The position numbers and the translations under genes are program-made. A DNA stretch of 64,000 bases. Source: an uncultured Ruminococcus sp. (lineage in GTDB: Bacteria > Bacillota > Clostridia > Oscillospirales > Acutalibacteraceae). The notes below the pieces were generated by a model that saw nothing but the letters and a program-made list of their open reading frames with translations, was not told the origin of the DNA and did not search any database. The DNA is taken from NCBI GenBank assembly GCA_902778175.1, contig CACYWT010000011.1, forward strand, positions 30,703 through 94,702, given 5' to 3'. Shown here in pieces: positions 7,987 to 17,263 of this stretch (positions within the stretch are counted from its first letter, which is position 1; the number at the start of each line of letters is the position of its first letter).

Positions 7987-9740
7987 TGAAGGACAAAAGC
8001 AAAGGATCCTCCGCCGCCACATTGAAAAGAATACTGAAATACGCTTCTCCCTACAAGGGAAGGATCGTTCTTGCGCTGTTATTTGCATTTCTGTATGTCG
8101 TTTTGAATCTTACTGCTCCGGTGCTTGTCGGCTATGCGATAGACAATGCCGTCGGAACGGGACAGGTCAATTACGGCATGATACTTGAACTGCTCCTGCT
8201 TACGGGAACGGTTGTGGTTATGTCATCTGTTTTCCAGTGGCTTATGAATCTCTGCACGAATTACGTTGCTTATTTTACCGTCAGAGATCTGCGCCGCGAC
8301 ATCTGCCGTAAATTCAATACCGTTCCGCTGAAATATATCGACGGCCATCCGCACGGCGATCTTCTAAGCAGAATGATAAACGATACGGACAGCATCGGTG
8401 ACGGTCTTCTGCAGGGGATAACACAGCTTTTTTCGGGAATAGTGATGATACTCTGCACACTCGGTTTCATGATATTCCTGAATATCTATATTGCTCTGGT
8501 GGTAGTGATTATTACCCCTCTGTCAATGTTTGTTGCGGCATTCATAACAAGGCTGAGCCAGAGAATGTTCCGCGAGCAGTCCGCTGCACAGGGAGAACTC
8601 AGCTCGTATATCGAGGAATATGTCGGCGGTCAGAAGATCGTCAAGGCATTCGGCTATGAGCAGCGTTCACAGGAAAGCTTTGAACAGATCAATTCACGCC
8701 TGCAGCAGTGCGGACAGAAATCCCAGTTTTATTCATCTCTTGCAAATCCGAGCACTCGTTTCGTAAACGGGCTTGTCACGGCGGCGGTCTGCATTACAGG
8801 ATCGCTCAGCGCGATACAGGGGACGCTTTCCGTCGGACAGATCGCTGCGTTCATCACATATGCGAATCAGTATACCAAGCCTTTCAACGAGGTAACGGGC
8901 GTTATTCCGCAGCTGCAGTCGGCTCTTGCAGGCGCGGACAGAGTCTTTGCGATGCTCGACGAAGCCGACCAGACCCCTGAGCCGGAAAATGTACAGGAGC
9001 TTTCTTCATGCAGCGGCAGTCTTGATATAAAGAATGTGGATTTCTCATATGTTCCGGACAGACCGCTGATAACCGATTTCAGTCTGCGTGTAAAGCCCGG
9101 TCAGCGGATTGCGATAGTTGGTCCGACAGGCTGCGGAAAGACGACATTCATAAATCTTCTGATGCGCTTTTACGATATCGACGAGGGTGCTATAATGCTC
9201 GACGGGAAAAATATCTATGAGCTGACACGAAGCTCCCTCAGGCGCAGCTACGGCATGGTGCTGCAGGAAAGCTGGCTTTACAATGCCACGATAAGGGAAA
9301 ACATTGCCTACGGACGTCCCGACGCAACTATGGACGAGATCAGAGCTGCCGCAAAAAAAGCGTACATCGACCGTTTTATAGAGCGTCTGCCTGAAAAATA
9401 CGAAACTATGATAACCGAGGAAGGCGGAAATCTTTCTCAGGGACAAAGACAGCTGATGTGCATTGCAAGGGTAATGCTCTGCCAGCCGCCCATGCTTATA
9501 CTTGACGAGGCGACAAGCTCCATAGATACACGCACGGAAATACGGATACAGCGCGCTTTTGCGGAAATGATGAAGGGCAGGACGAGCTTTATCGTTGCGC
9601 ACAGGCTTTCGACTATCAAGGAAGCGGATATCATACTTGTCATGAAGGACGGCAATATCATAGAGCAGGGCAGCCATGACGAGCTTATGCAGCGCAAAGG
9701 CTTTTACTGCAATCTTTACAACAGTCAGTTCAGCAGCTGA
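7986..9740 (+). CDS. ABC exporter half-transporter with canonical ATP site
   Basis: Second half of the exporter pair, 584 residues from ATG 7986 (MKDKSKGSS). This start overlaps the previous stop (TGATG) and is preceded by GAGGAGGTGG inside the end of the upstream gene. Six-helix membrane domain, then Walker A GPTGCGKTT, signature LSQGQRQLMCIARVML and Walker B MLILDEATSSID with the catalytic Glu present. The combination of LSQGQ here and LSGGQ plus Asp in the partner is the asymmetric pattern of YheH/YheI-like (BmrCD-like) exporters. A strong terminator follows at 9767. Function as a multidrug or lipid exporter is inference from family. Confidence 0.9.
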   Translation: MKDKSKGSSAATLKRILKYASPYKGRIVLALLFAFLYVVLNLTAPVLVGYAIDNAVGTGQVNYGMILELLLLTGTVVVMSSVFQWLMNLCTNYVAYFTVRDLRRDICRKFNTVPLKYIDGHPHGDLLSRMINDTDSIGDGLLQGITQLFSGIVMILCTLGFMIFLNIYIALVVVIITPLSMFVAAFITRLSQRMFREQSAAQGELSSYIEEYVGGQKIVKAFGYEQRSQESFEQINSRLQQCGQKSQFYSSLANPSTRFVNGLVTAAVCITGSLSAIQGTLSVGQIAAFITYANQYTKPFNEVTGVIPQLQSALAGADRVFAMLDEADQTPEPENVQELSSCSGSLDIKNVDFSYVPDRPLITDFSLRVKPGQRIAIVGPTGCGKTTFINLLMRFYDIDEGAIMLDGKNIYELTRSSLRRSYGMVLQESWLYNATIRENIAYGRPDATMDEIRAAAKKAYIDRFIERLPEKYETMITEEGGNLSQGQRQLMCIARVMLCQPPMLILDEATSSIDTRTEIRIQRAFAEMMKGRTSFIVAHRLSTIKEADIILVMKDGNIIEQGSHDELMQRKGFYCNLYNSQFSS

Positions 9741-9766
9741 TATCAGTTGCGGAGCTTATGATGAAA

Positions 9767-9813
9767 ACTCCCCTCTTTTGTACGGATCAGCGTACAAGGA
9801 GGGGAGTCTTTTT
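9767..9813 (+). terminator. Rho-independent terminator of the ABC exporter operon
   Basis: Long stem ACTCCCCTC...TTTGTAC / GTACAA...GAGGGGAGT followed by CTTTTTCT. Confidence 0.9.
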
Positions 9814-9911
9814 CTGCGGCTGTCTTAGGCGTTGGATCTATCCCGGATATGCTGTTATGTCAAGATCATCGGCGTTTGCATAGTATGTAACAAAAAGAGA
9901 GGTGACGAAAA

Positions 9912-10142
9912 ATGGGAAAGCCTGCGATCATGGTGTCGTCTGTGACAAATGCGCTCAGGGGACAGAAATTACTTGCTTCCCACGGGATAAGAGCTGAAAT
10001 ACAAAGAAGTGTCGGAAAAGGTGAAAGAAAGGGCTGCGGCTACAGTCTGATCGTTGCCCCGGATAAGAGTGATACGGCTGTCGGGCTGCTGATAAAAAGC
10101 GGTATAAAGGTAGTCGGACAGACGGAAAGGGGCAGTATCTGA
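9912..10142 (+). CDS. DUF3343 protein, putative Se/S carrier-like
   Basis: A 76-residue protein (MGKPAIMVSSVTNALRGQKLLASHGI...) that looks like the small DUF3343 family, often called putative Se/S carrier-like. It has one cysteine, in KGCGYSL, in the position expected for a thiol carrier. It is translationally coupled to the cysteine desulfurase gene by a one-base TGATG overlap, a known pairing in Clostridia. A role in accepting persulfide or selenium from the desulfurase is inferred from this pairing, not proven. GAGAGGTGAC precedes the ATG. Confidence 0.75.
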   Translation: MGKPAIMVSSVTNALRGQKLLASHGIRAEIQRSVGKGERKGCGYSLIVAPDKSDTAVGLLIKSGIKVVGQTERGSI

Positions 10143-11302
10143 TGATATATCTTGATAATTCCGCTACGACTTTTCCGAAACCGCAGACGGTGAGAAATGC
10201 CGTATCTGCGGCAATGGCGGCGTCTGCAAATCCCGGGCGCAGCGGACATCCGCTGTCGCTTGCCGCCGCAAGGAAAATTTATTCCGTCAGACAGACAGCG
10301 GCTGAATTTTTCGGCATGGAAAACGAAGCCCGTGTATTATTTGTGCGCAACTGTACAGAAGGACTTAATATCGCGCTGAAGGGTCTGCTGCACAGGGGAG
10401 ATCATGTTGTGGTATCATCTCTTGAGCATAATGCTGTCATGCGTCCGCTTGAAAAGCTTTCCGGGATCGGAGTGAAATATACAAAGGCGCGGATCTTTGC
10501 AGGTGATGATGACAGTACGATAGACAGCTTCCGCAGGGCAATAAACAAGGATACGAGAATGATAGTATGCACTCATGCGTCAAACGTCTGGGGTATAAGG
10601 CTGCCTGTTGAAAGATTATGCGCTCTTGCGCATACCTACGGGCTTTTGTTTGTGCTTGACGCAGCCCAGAGCGCCGGAGTATTACCGCTCAGCATGGCGG
10701 ACGGATACGACGTAGTATGCTGCGCAGGTCACAAGGGTCTTTACGGTCCGATGGGTACGGGGCTGATGCTGTTATCAGAAGGAGTGGATCCGGATACGCT
10801 GACAGAGGGAGGAACCGGCAGCAATTCATTTTCGCTTGTTCAGCCGGAGGATCTTCCCGATCGCTATGAAAGCGGAACGCCGGATCTGTCCGGTATTGCA
10901 GGTCTGGGAGCAGGTATTGGATTTGTAATGGGCAAGGGCAGGGAGAAGATAAGCTCGCATGAATTTTCGCTGATCACGAGGCTGTATGACAGGCTGAATG
11001 GAAAACGGGGAGTTGTGCTTTATACGGATCGTCCGTCGGAGGAATATTCGGTACCGGTTTTATCGTTCAATATTGAGGGTATGCACAGTGAAGAAGCGGC
11101 AGCCGCTCTCGGCAGAAATGGCATAGCGGTCAGGGCAGGACTGCATTGCGCTCCGTGCGCGCATGAATTCATGAAAACTGAGGAGATCGGGGCGGTAAGG
11201 ATATCGCCGTCGGTATTCACTGCGCGAAGCGAAATAGACAGGACGGCTCAGGCGGTTATCGAGCTTGCAGATCAGAGAAAGCCGAAGAGTTTACGTTTAT
11301 AG
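10142..11302 (+). CDS. Cysteine desulfurase family PLP enzyme
   Basis: Class V aminotransferase-fold enzyme of 386 residues that removes sulfur from cysteine to form an enzyme persulfide. Start motif MIYLDNSATTFPKP and the PLP lysine in CCAGHKGLYGPMGTG are present, as is the active-site loop cysteine in VRAGLHCAPCAH. These place it in the group near SufS/CsdA. No scaffold (IscU/SufU) or tRNA thiolase gene is adjacent; the partner is the DUF3343 gene just upstream, so sulfur or selenium trafficking through that carrier is likely. A GC hairpin about 15 bases after the stop lacks a T run and is not called as a terminator. Confidence 0.88.
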   Translation: MIYLDNSATTFPKPQTVRNAVSAAMAASANPGRSGHPLSLAAARKIYSVRQTAAEFFGMENEARVLFVRNCTEGLNIALKGLLHRGDHVVVSSLEHNAVMRPLEKLSGIGVKYTKARIFAGDDDSTIDSFRRAINKDTRMIVCTHASNVWGIRLPVERLCALAHTYGLLFVLDAAQSAGVLPLSMADGYDVVCCAGHKGLYGPMGTGLMLLSEGVDPDTLTEGGTGSNSFSLVQPEDLPDRYESGTPDLSGIAGLGAGIGFVMGKGREKISSHEFSLITRLYDRLNGKRGVVLYTDRPSEEYSVPVLSFNIEGMHSEEAAAALGRNGIAVRAGLHCAPCAHEFMKTEEIGAVRISPSVFTARSEIDRTAQAVIELADQRKPKSLRL

Positions 11303-11388
11303 ATCATTGCCGGGGCAGCCGCGTATACGGCTGCTCTGCGGCTGCATTAAGACAAGCGTTAAAAAATAAAAAAATATTAAAAAAAGTG

Positions 11389-11416
11389 TTGCTAAAATCA
11401 AATGATATGTTAAAAT
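11389..11416 (+). promoter_or_regulatory. Sigma-A-like promoter of cdaA-cdaR
   Basis: TTGCTA, 16-base spacer, TAAAAT, in an A-rich stretch about 90 bases before the cdaA start. Confidence 0.6.
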
Positions 11417-11506
11417 AGTTATAGGATGATCTGCAAGGCGGCATTTTTTGAAGAATTATGATCAGTCCCTTAAAATTTCCTTTTGTTTTATTCCGGGGGT
11501 GTGAAA

Positions 11507-12403
11507 ATGTGGGGAGCCATACAATCAATGTATGAATCATTCTGCGCTCTGATGCTTACGTTCAAGGTGTCAGACGTCCTTGATATAATTATTGTTTCGT
11601 TTATAATCTACAGCCTCATAAAAATCGTCCGCGAAACCAGAGCGGAACAGCTTGTAAAAGGTATTCTTATACTTCTGGTCGCATATGCTGTTTCGGGACT
11701 GTTCAATCTGAAAATGCTCAATACACTGTTTACATCATTTTTCCAGTTTTCGGTGCTGGCAGTTCTTATCGTTTTTCAGCCGGAATTGCGAAGCGCTCTT
11801 GAACATATCGGAAGAAGCAAGATCGGAAAATACTGGACGGGTCTTTCATCTTCCGGCGTTGAGGAAAATCATGTACGCCAGATAAGAAAATGCATAAACA
11901 GTGTTGTTGACGTGGCAGGAAGTTTCCAGCGCTCCAAAACGGGCGCGCTTATCGTATTCGAGAGAAGAACAAAGCTCGGAGAGATCGTCGATACAGGCAC
12001 TGTTGTCGATGCGGAGCCGTCTGTTTCAATGATAGGAAATATCTTCTTCAATAAGGCTCCCCTTCATGACGGAGCAATGATAATCCGCGACGGAAAAATT
12101 CTTGCGGCAGGCTGTATCCTTCCGCTGACAAAGAATAATAATATCAGCGCCGACCTCGGGACACGTCACCGCGCGGCGCTCGGGATAAGCGAAAACAGCG
12201 ACGCCGTTATCGTAGTGGTATCTGAGGAAACAGGAACTATCTCTATCGCAAAAAACGGCATCATCACAAGAAACTATACCCGTGAAACACTGAGCATGGA
12301 GCTTGAAGATGAGCTTATCCCCAAGGATAATGAAAAATCCGATCGTATTCCCATTCTCAACACCGTGATGAAAGGAAAGAAAAATGAAAGGAACAAAAAG
12401 TAA
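11507..12403 (+). CDS. cdaA: Diadenylate cyclase CdaA (c-di-AMP synthase)
   Basis: Membrane enzyme that joins two ATP into cyclic di-AMP, a second messenger for potassium, osmotic and cell-wall homeostasis. Start at ATG 11507 (MWGAIQSMYESF) after CGGGGGTG; the upstream start at 11483 has no site. Three N-terminal transmembrane helices span about residues 20-90. The DAC domain carries the DGA motif at residues 188-190 and RHR at 220-222, both needed for catalysis. 298 residues is slightly longer than B. subtilis CdaA. The last 20 bases overlap the cdaR gene. The usual third gene glmM is missing here. Confidence 0.95.
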   Translation: MWGAIQSMYESFCALMLTFKVSDVLDIIIVSFIIYSLIKIVRETRAEQLVKGILILLVAYAVSGLFNLKMLNTLFTSFFQFSVLAVLIVFQPELRSALEHIGRSKIGKYWTGLSSSGVEENHVRQIRKCINSVVDVAGSFQRSKTGALIVFERRTKLGEIVDTGTVVDAEPSVSMIGNIFFNKAPLHDGAMIIRDGKILAAGCILPLTKNNNISADLGTRHRAALGISENSDAVIVVVSEETGTISIAKNGIITRNYTRETLSMELEDELIPKDNEKSDRIPILNTVMKGKKNERNKK

Positions 12404-13682
12404 ATTCAGTATAGGAAAGCTTTTTTATAACGATAAATTCGTTATGCTTTTCTCGATAATACTTGCTTTCATACTTTGGGTCAATGTGTCCGTTACTTCT
12501 CAGGAAACAAGATATCTGACAATTACGGATATTCCCGTTTCACTTCCCGATCTTGGGAATGACCTGCAGTTTTTCGGTGCTGAAGACCAGACGGCTGAGG
12601 TTCGTATATCAGGCAATTCTCTTGTTGTTGCAAGCGTTACGAGCAGCGATATCTATATCACAGCGGCTGATACGAGCAAGCTTACTTCACCGGGAAAATA
12701 CACCGTTGATCTTGTTCCGAAAAAGGGCAGCGTCAAGACCGACTATACATTTGAATCCACCGTAAAGCCCTCTAAAATCGACGTTTTCGTAGACAGATAT
12801 GACGAGAGGGAATTTGCGATCACCGATAAGATAGACGTAGGCTCCACTGCGCAGGGACATTATGCGGCGACGACAGTTCTTTCGCGCCAGTCAGTGACCA
12901 TAAAGGGAGCAAAAAGCATTATCGACAGTATCGCTGAGGTCGATGCAGTCTACAGCCTTACTGATCCCGTTTCGGAAACAAAGACCGTTGAGGCTGCCAT
13001 TGTGCTTGCGGATAAAAACGGGAATGCTATCCAGTCGGATTATATTACCGTTGATATTTCGACTGTTACTGCGACAATTCCCGTCCTGACGATCAAGACG
13101 GTTGATATAGTGCCGAGTATCATCAATGCGCCCGATTCGTTCGTATATGACAGCAGTATGGTAAGTATCGAGCCTTCCTCAATAGAGATCGCAGTTCCGC
13201 CTGAGGAGATCAATACAATAACGTCGATCAGGACAGAGGATATAGATATCTCAAGGATCAGCCTTACGAACAATACGCTTAATGATGTCGGTCTTAATAT
13301 TCCTTCGGGAGTAAGGAATCTCGGACAGATCACAACTGCTGATGTGACCTTTGACAAGACAAAGCTTGCGTCAAAGAATTTCAAGATAGAGAAATTCACG
13401 GTAATAAATGAAAGCGAAAACCGCAAAACGACTGTTTCGACCAAATTCATAACGGTTACCATGATAGGCGAGAAGGAACAGATCAATTCGCTCACCGCAT
13501 CAAATATCACCGCTGTGGTCGATATGTCCTCAAAGGGAAGCTTTTCAGGAAACGGCAGTATGCCTGTTACTATCAGCGTGAACAGCAAATATTCATTCTG
13601 CTGGGCATACGACAGCTATGAGGTCGATGTATCCGTCGCGGATACATCTGCGGAAAGCTCGGTCCAGACATCGCAGACATAA
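12384..13682 (+). CDS. cdaR: YbbR-domain regulator CdaR
   Basis: Extracytoplasmic partner that regulates CdaA. A single N-terminal membrane anchor (FVMLFSIILAFILWVNVSV, about residues 15-33) is followed by a long beta-rich external region of about 400 residues with repeating units, consistent with about four YbbR domains as in other CdaR proteins. The start overlaps cdaA by 20 bases, so the two are translated together. In Bacillus and many Firmicutes glmM follows; here the operon ends in a bidirectional hairpin and a convergent gene. Confidence 0.9.
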   Translation: MKGTKSKFSIGKLFYNDKFVMLFSIILAFILWVNVSVTSQETRYLTITDIPVSLPDLGNDLQFFGAEDQTAEVRISGNSLVVASVTSSDIYITAADTSKLTSPGKYTVDLVPKKGSVKTDYTFESTVKPSKIDVFVDRYDEREFAITDKIDVGSTAQGHYAATTVLSRQSVTIKGAKSIIDSIAEVDAVYSLTDPVSETKTVEAAIVLADKNGNAIQSDYITVDISTVTATIPVLTIKTVDIVPSIINAPDSFVYDSSMVSIEPSSIEIAVPPEEINTITSIRTEDIDISRISLTNNTLNDVGLNIPSGVRNLGQITTADVTFDKTKLASKNFKIEKFTVINESENRKTTVSTKFITVTMIGEKEQINSLTASNITAVVDMSSKGSFSGNGSMPVTISVNSKYSFCWAYDSYEVDVSVADTSAESSVQTSQT

Positions 13683-13687
13683 AGAAA

Positions 13688-13719
13688 CAAGCGGCAGCGA
13701 AAAGCTGCCGCTTGAATTA
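13688..13719. terminator. Bidirectional terminator between cdaR and the amidohydrolase gene
   Basis: Perfect 11-bp stem CAAGCGGCAGC / GCTGCCGCTTG with a GAAAA loop, T-rich on both sides (ATTATTTG and TTTCTTT on the other strand). Confidence 0.85.
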
Positions 13720-14532
13720 TTTGTTGTCAATACCGAAAAGTCTGACTGCATTTTTATACATGAGTTTGTCGTAGCTGCTGCGCGGGATAAGGCGGCGCAG
13801 CTCACCGAAATATTTCCTGTACATCGACGGCTGACCGTAGCTGTTGTACCAGTAGGTATCCTTTCCGTCTATCGGACTGTCGCTGCCGAACATTATCCTG
13901 TCGTCACCGTTTTTTTCCATGAAACGGATAGTGCTTTCCATCGGCACCCATGAAGTATCACCGTAAAGATTCGGCAGTCTGCCGATAAGGTAAATTGCCT
14001 CGTTATTATCCGTACCGAGTCCCATATGAACCATGACAAAGCTGATATCCGGATTGCTCTTTGCGGCATTGTAGACCCTTACGCAGGAGGCATTGTCACT
14101 TCCTCCGGTGTGCGATACGACGGGCAGCGAAAACGTCCGCGCAAGCTCAAAAAACGGCTGCATTTTTTCCCCGTCAAATGGAACGCATGAATGGAACGGG
14201 TGAAATTTCAGCGCCTTGATATACTGTCTGTTTTCTTCGATATAACGGCACAGATCATCGGTAACTGTTTCATGATAGGGGCGCAGCCATAAGGCGGCGC
14301 TTATCCTGCCGGGGTTTTCCCTGGCAAAATCCACCGCGCCCTTTATACATTCAAGCTGGGATCTCTGGAGAAAATTCGGCAGCGGACGCTGGGAATGATC
14401 AAATTCCGTAGCCCGTACATCAGAAACGATACAGTGATCTATCCCGTATTTTTTCATCGAATACAGAACGTCCTTCTTTTTCATATTGAAATTGAGGATC
14501 CGGCCGATATGCACATGGGTATCTATAATCAT
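13717..14532 (-). CDS. Amidohydrolase family metal-dependent hydrolase
   Basis: TIM-barrel hydrolase of the amidohydrolase-2 type, 271 residues. The metal-binding HVH lies at residues 6-8 (MIIDTHVHIG), followed by FHPFHS, VVSHTGG, MVHMGLG and the closing acidic FGSDSPIDG, all in the order expected for the fold. Substrate is unknown; members range from decarboxylases to lactonases. It is nine bases downstream of nrdR and probably in the same transcript, an association without clear metabolic logic. Confidence 0.8.
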   Translation of the reverse strand: MIIDTHVHIGRILNFNMKKKDVLYSMKKYGIDHCIVSDVRATEFDHSQRPLPNFLQRSQLECIKGAVDFARENPGRISAALWLRPYHETVTDDLCRYIEENRQYIKALKFHPFHSCVPFDGEKMQPFFELARTFSLPVVSHTGGSDNASCVRVYNAAKSNPDISFVMVHMGLGTDNNEAIYLIGRLPNLYGDTSWVPMESTIRFMEKNGDDRIMFGSDSPIDGKDTYWYNSYGQPSMYRKYFGELRRLIPRSSYDKLMYKNAVRLFGIDNK

Positions 14533-14541
14533 AAGACCACC

Positions 14542-14997
14542 TTATTTCTCGTCAAGAAGCTTTTGCAGTTCGTTCATAAATGAATGAATATCCTTGAATT
14601 GTCTGTATACCGACGCAAAACGGACATAGGCTACCTCGTCAAGATCCTTAAGGTATTCCATAGTGTATTCCCCGACGGTGGAGGACGGGACTTCGCGTTC
14701 GATACTGCTGTAAAGTCTTGTTTCCACCTTGTCGATGACCGCGTCTATGTCGTCCACGGATACAGGACGTTTCTCGCAGGCGCGCAGCAGACCGTTCATC
14801 AGCTTTTCACGGCTGAACGGTTCCCTTGTATTATCGCGCTTTATTATCATAAGCGGAGTTGATTCTACTATTTCATATGTTGTGAAGCGTTTCAGGCATC
14901 TGAAACATTCCCGTCTTCTTCTGATCCTTTCGCCCTCGTCAGTCGGACGCGAATCGACCACCTTGCTGTCCTCGCAGCCGCAGAACGGACACCTCAT
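14542..14997 (-). CDS. nrdR: Transcriptional repressor NrdR
   Basis: Represses ribonucleotide reductase genes by sensing ATP/dATP. Start at 14997 ([17 protein letters not shown]) with GGAGAAATT upstream; a longer start at 15051 would put 18 residues before the zinc finger and is rejected. The zinc ribbon uses the CPFC and CFRC pairs; the ATP-cone follows from about residue 48 ([18 protein letters not shown]). 151 residues is the normal length. No ribonucleotide reductase gene or obvious NrdR box is in the window. First gene of a two-gene unit with the amidohydrolase. Confidence 0.95.
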   Translation of the reverse strand: MRCPFCGCEDSKVVDSRPTDEGERIRRRRECFRCLKRFTTYEIVESTPLMIIKRDNTREPFSREKLMNGLLRACEKRPVSVDDIDAVIDKVETRLYSSIEREVPSSTVGEYTMEYLKDLDEVAYVRFASVYRQFKDIHSFMNELQKLLDEK

Positions 14998-15168
14998 AAC
15001 AATTTCTCCTTCCGTATTTTTTATTAGCTGATTGTAAAAGTCAAAAATCATCTGTTTATGCGGATTTTGGTATTTACATTTTTACAATTTTCTCCGCTTT
15101 TCAAAGCTTTTCGGGATTTGGCGCGGCGTGCTGACGACCTTTCGCCGTTTTACAATCGGCTGTATTTT

Positions 15169-15948
15169 TTATATGAAACTTTCAAGAAAATCCTTTGATT
15201 TTTTTATTTCTGACAGTTCTTTGTAGCTTGTACCGTATACCTCGATAATGATATCTCCGTCGTATCCGCATTTTTTCAGTTCGCGGAAAAACCTGCAGTA
15301 ATCGAAATTCCCTTTGCCGGGCAAAAGACAATTTTTTTCGTCGGTGCTGTCGCTTATATGGATATGTTTCAGCCCGGATCCCATTATATGCATAAGCTCG
15401 CACGGGTCATAGCCTCCGCGCAGAGCCTGCTTTACGTCAAGTACGAAACCTGATTGCGGCGGAATATATCCTGCCATTCCGCGGAGAAAATCCGGGCGGT
15501 TCGCACAGTGGCGGTCAACATTTTCCTGCAGTACGGAAACTCCCCATTTTTCACCCTCGCTGCAAAGACGGGCGAATCTTCTGCTGTAGCCTTCGATATC
15601 AAGTACGGCGAAATCGTCCTTCATGCCGTGGATAACGAGCTTGTCGGCGCCGAGTCTTGCTGCCGCGCGGAAATAGGATCCGTACATTCTCACCCCGTCC
15701 TCAAAGCGTCTGGTATATTTTGAAAAAAGCAGGAAGGATTCAAATGCCGAACTGAACGGATGTATGCTTACGACCGAAGCACTATACCGGTTCAGCATCA
15801 TTTTTATTTTATCAAGCTGATCGTTTTCCATTTCGGAAACGGTATTGAAGAATATCTCAAAGACCCCGAAGCCCTCGCAAAGCAGCTTTTCGAGCGAATC
15901 CATTGTCGTATGCGGATAAAGACATCCGGTAGAAATCCCGATTCTCAT
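15169..15948 (-). CDS. Sugar phosphate isomerase/epimerase-like TIM-barrel protein
   Basis: 259-residue protein of the xylose isomerase-like/AP endonuclease 2 TIM-barrel superfamily (MRIGISTGCLYPHTTMDSLEKLL..., VLQENVDRH, FVLDVKQAL, LKHIHISDS, DGDIIIEVYG). The acidic and histidine residues at strand ends fit a divalent metal site. The substrate cannot be told; close families include sugar epimerases and inositol enzymes. It is a single-gene unit with its own strong promoter. Confidence 0.75.
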   Translation of the reverse strand: MRIGISTGCLYPHTTMDSLEKLLCEGFGVFEIFFNTVSEMENDQLDKIKMMLNRYSASVVSIHPFSSAFESFLLFSKYTRRFEDGVRMYGSYFRAAARLGADKLVIHGMKDDFAVLDIEGYSRRFARLCSEGEKWGVSVLQENVDRHCANRPDFLRGMAGYIPPQSGFVLDVKQALRGGYDPCELMHIMGSGLKHIHISDSTDEKNCLLPGKGNFDYCRFFRELKKCGYDGDIIIEVYGTSYKELSEIKKSKDFLESFI

Positions 15949-15998
15949 ATCAAGCTATCCTTTTCGTTTTTATGCTGATTATATATATACTTAATTAT

Positions 15999-16027
15999 AT
16001 TTTAATGCTTTTTGGTAAATATGTCAA
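15999..16027 (-). promoter_or_regulatory. Sigma-A promoter of the TIM-barrel gene
   Basis: Minus strand TTGACA, 17-base spacer, TAAAAT, about 50 bases before the ATG at 15948. Confidence 0.82.
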
Positions 16028-16058
16028 CTGTTTTCCGTATTGCGCTTACGGCATTTTT

Positions 16059-17261
16059 TCATAGTACAGCCGTGAATGTGACCCATTTTCCGTATTCTCC
16101 GGAGGCTGTCAGAGTTCCGCCGTGTTTTATCGCGATCTCCTGTGCAATGGACAGTCCCAGACCATAGCCGCCGCTGCTGCTGTTGCGCGCCTCGTCCTCA
16201 CGGTAGAAACGCTCGAATACTTTTTCAAGCTTGTCCGGAGGTATGCCCTTGCCGGTATTGAATACCTCGATTATTTTCCTGTTCTGTCTTGTATACAGTT
16301 TTACACGGATCTCGCCCTTTTCGTCGGAATATTTGACTGCATTGTCGATCAGTATGGATACGATATGCTTGACTGCGCTTTCGTCGCCGTTATAAATTAT
16401 ATCAGGCTGAACGTCAACGTCATATTTTTTCCCCATTTCAAACATACGGCTTTCAAAGGGGAGCGCTGTCTGGAGAACCGCATCTGAAAGACTGAAATCC
16501 GTTTTTGAGGAGGATATATCGGTTTTGTCGTCAAGCCTTGCAAGGGTCAGCAGCTCATTTACAAGCTCGCCCATTCGCACGGAATCGTCCTTGATATATG
16601 AAAGCCATTTGTTTTCTCCGATCTCGGCTTCAAGTACGTCGGCATTTGCGCTTATTACGGCTATCGGTGTTTTCAGCTCATGGCTTGCGTTTGAAATGAA
16701 CAGTTTCTGCTTGTCGAAGGTTTCCTTTACGGGTCTGACAAGCCAGAATGACAATGCTTCGGCAAGTCCGAAAAACAGCAGCACCGATCCTGCTCCTGTA
16801 AAGATGGTTGTCAGCGCGAGATTGCGGTTATGCTGCTGAGCTGCCGATGCGTCAGTAAGACATATCATTTTTCCGTATTGCTTGTCGGATATCATATAGG
16901 CATAACTGCCGTAGTATCCGAAATCCCTGCCGGTGTCGATCACCCGCTGCGCATAATCCGTCAGAACAGAGGCGTCGATATTTGCTTCGGCATTGTGAGT
17001 GATCTCCTGAACCTGACCAAACCAGTCTGTTTTAATGTAAAAGGTGAAAAGCATCGGAGAACTGCTGTTTTCTCCGGGCGCTGCGGAGATGTTTTTCATT
17101 GTGCGTCCGTCGCTTGCGGTAATGCTTTCGAGAAGCTGGCGTATCTGCTGTGTTTCCTGATTCTGCGACAGGATATTGATAAGCAGCATAATTATCGCTA
17201 TTGCTATTGTAAGCAGCAGCGTAATAATGAAAACGATCTTTCTTCTTAGTTTTTTTATCAT
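16059..17261 (-). CDS. Two-component sensor histidine kinase
   Basis: 400-residue membrane kinase. Transmembrane helices at about residues 8-30 and 150-175 enclose a short external sensor of some 115 residues. The H box FISNASHELKTPIAV has the phospho-acceptor His at residue 194. N box (DNAVKYSDEKG), F box (VFERFYRED) and G box (GGYGLGLSIAQEIA) are intact. No clear HAMP domain. It starts two bases after the response regulator stop, so the pair is co-translated. The stimulus is unknown; the upstream Nudix regulator in the same operon may hint at a nucleotide or redox link (inference). Confidence 0.93.
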   Translation of the reverse strand: MIKKLRRKIVFIITLLLTIAIAIIMLLINILSQNQETQQIRQLLESITASDGRTMKNISAAPGENSSSPMLFTFYIKTDWFGQVQEITHNAEANIDASVLTDYAQRVIDTGRDFGYYGSYAYMISDKQYGKMICLTDASAAQQHNRNLALTTIFTGAGSVLLFFGLAEALSFWLVRPVKETFDKQKLFISNASHELKTPIAVISANADVLEAEIGENKWLSYIKDDSVRMGELVNELLTLARLDDKTDISSSKTDFSLSDAVLQTALPFESRMFEMGKKYDVDVQPDIIYNGDESAVKHIVSILIDNAVKYSDEKGEIRVKLYTRQNRKIIEVFNTGKGIPPDKLEKVFERFYREDEARNSSSGGYGLGLSIAQEIAIKHGGTLTASGEYGKWVTFTAVL

Positions 17262-17263
17262 GT

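Noticed and set aside
16040..16065. Hairpin CCGTA/TACGG after the histidine kinase as a terminator
   Set aside because: The T run lies on the wrong side for the minus-strand operon and no plus-strand gene ends there.
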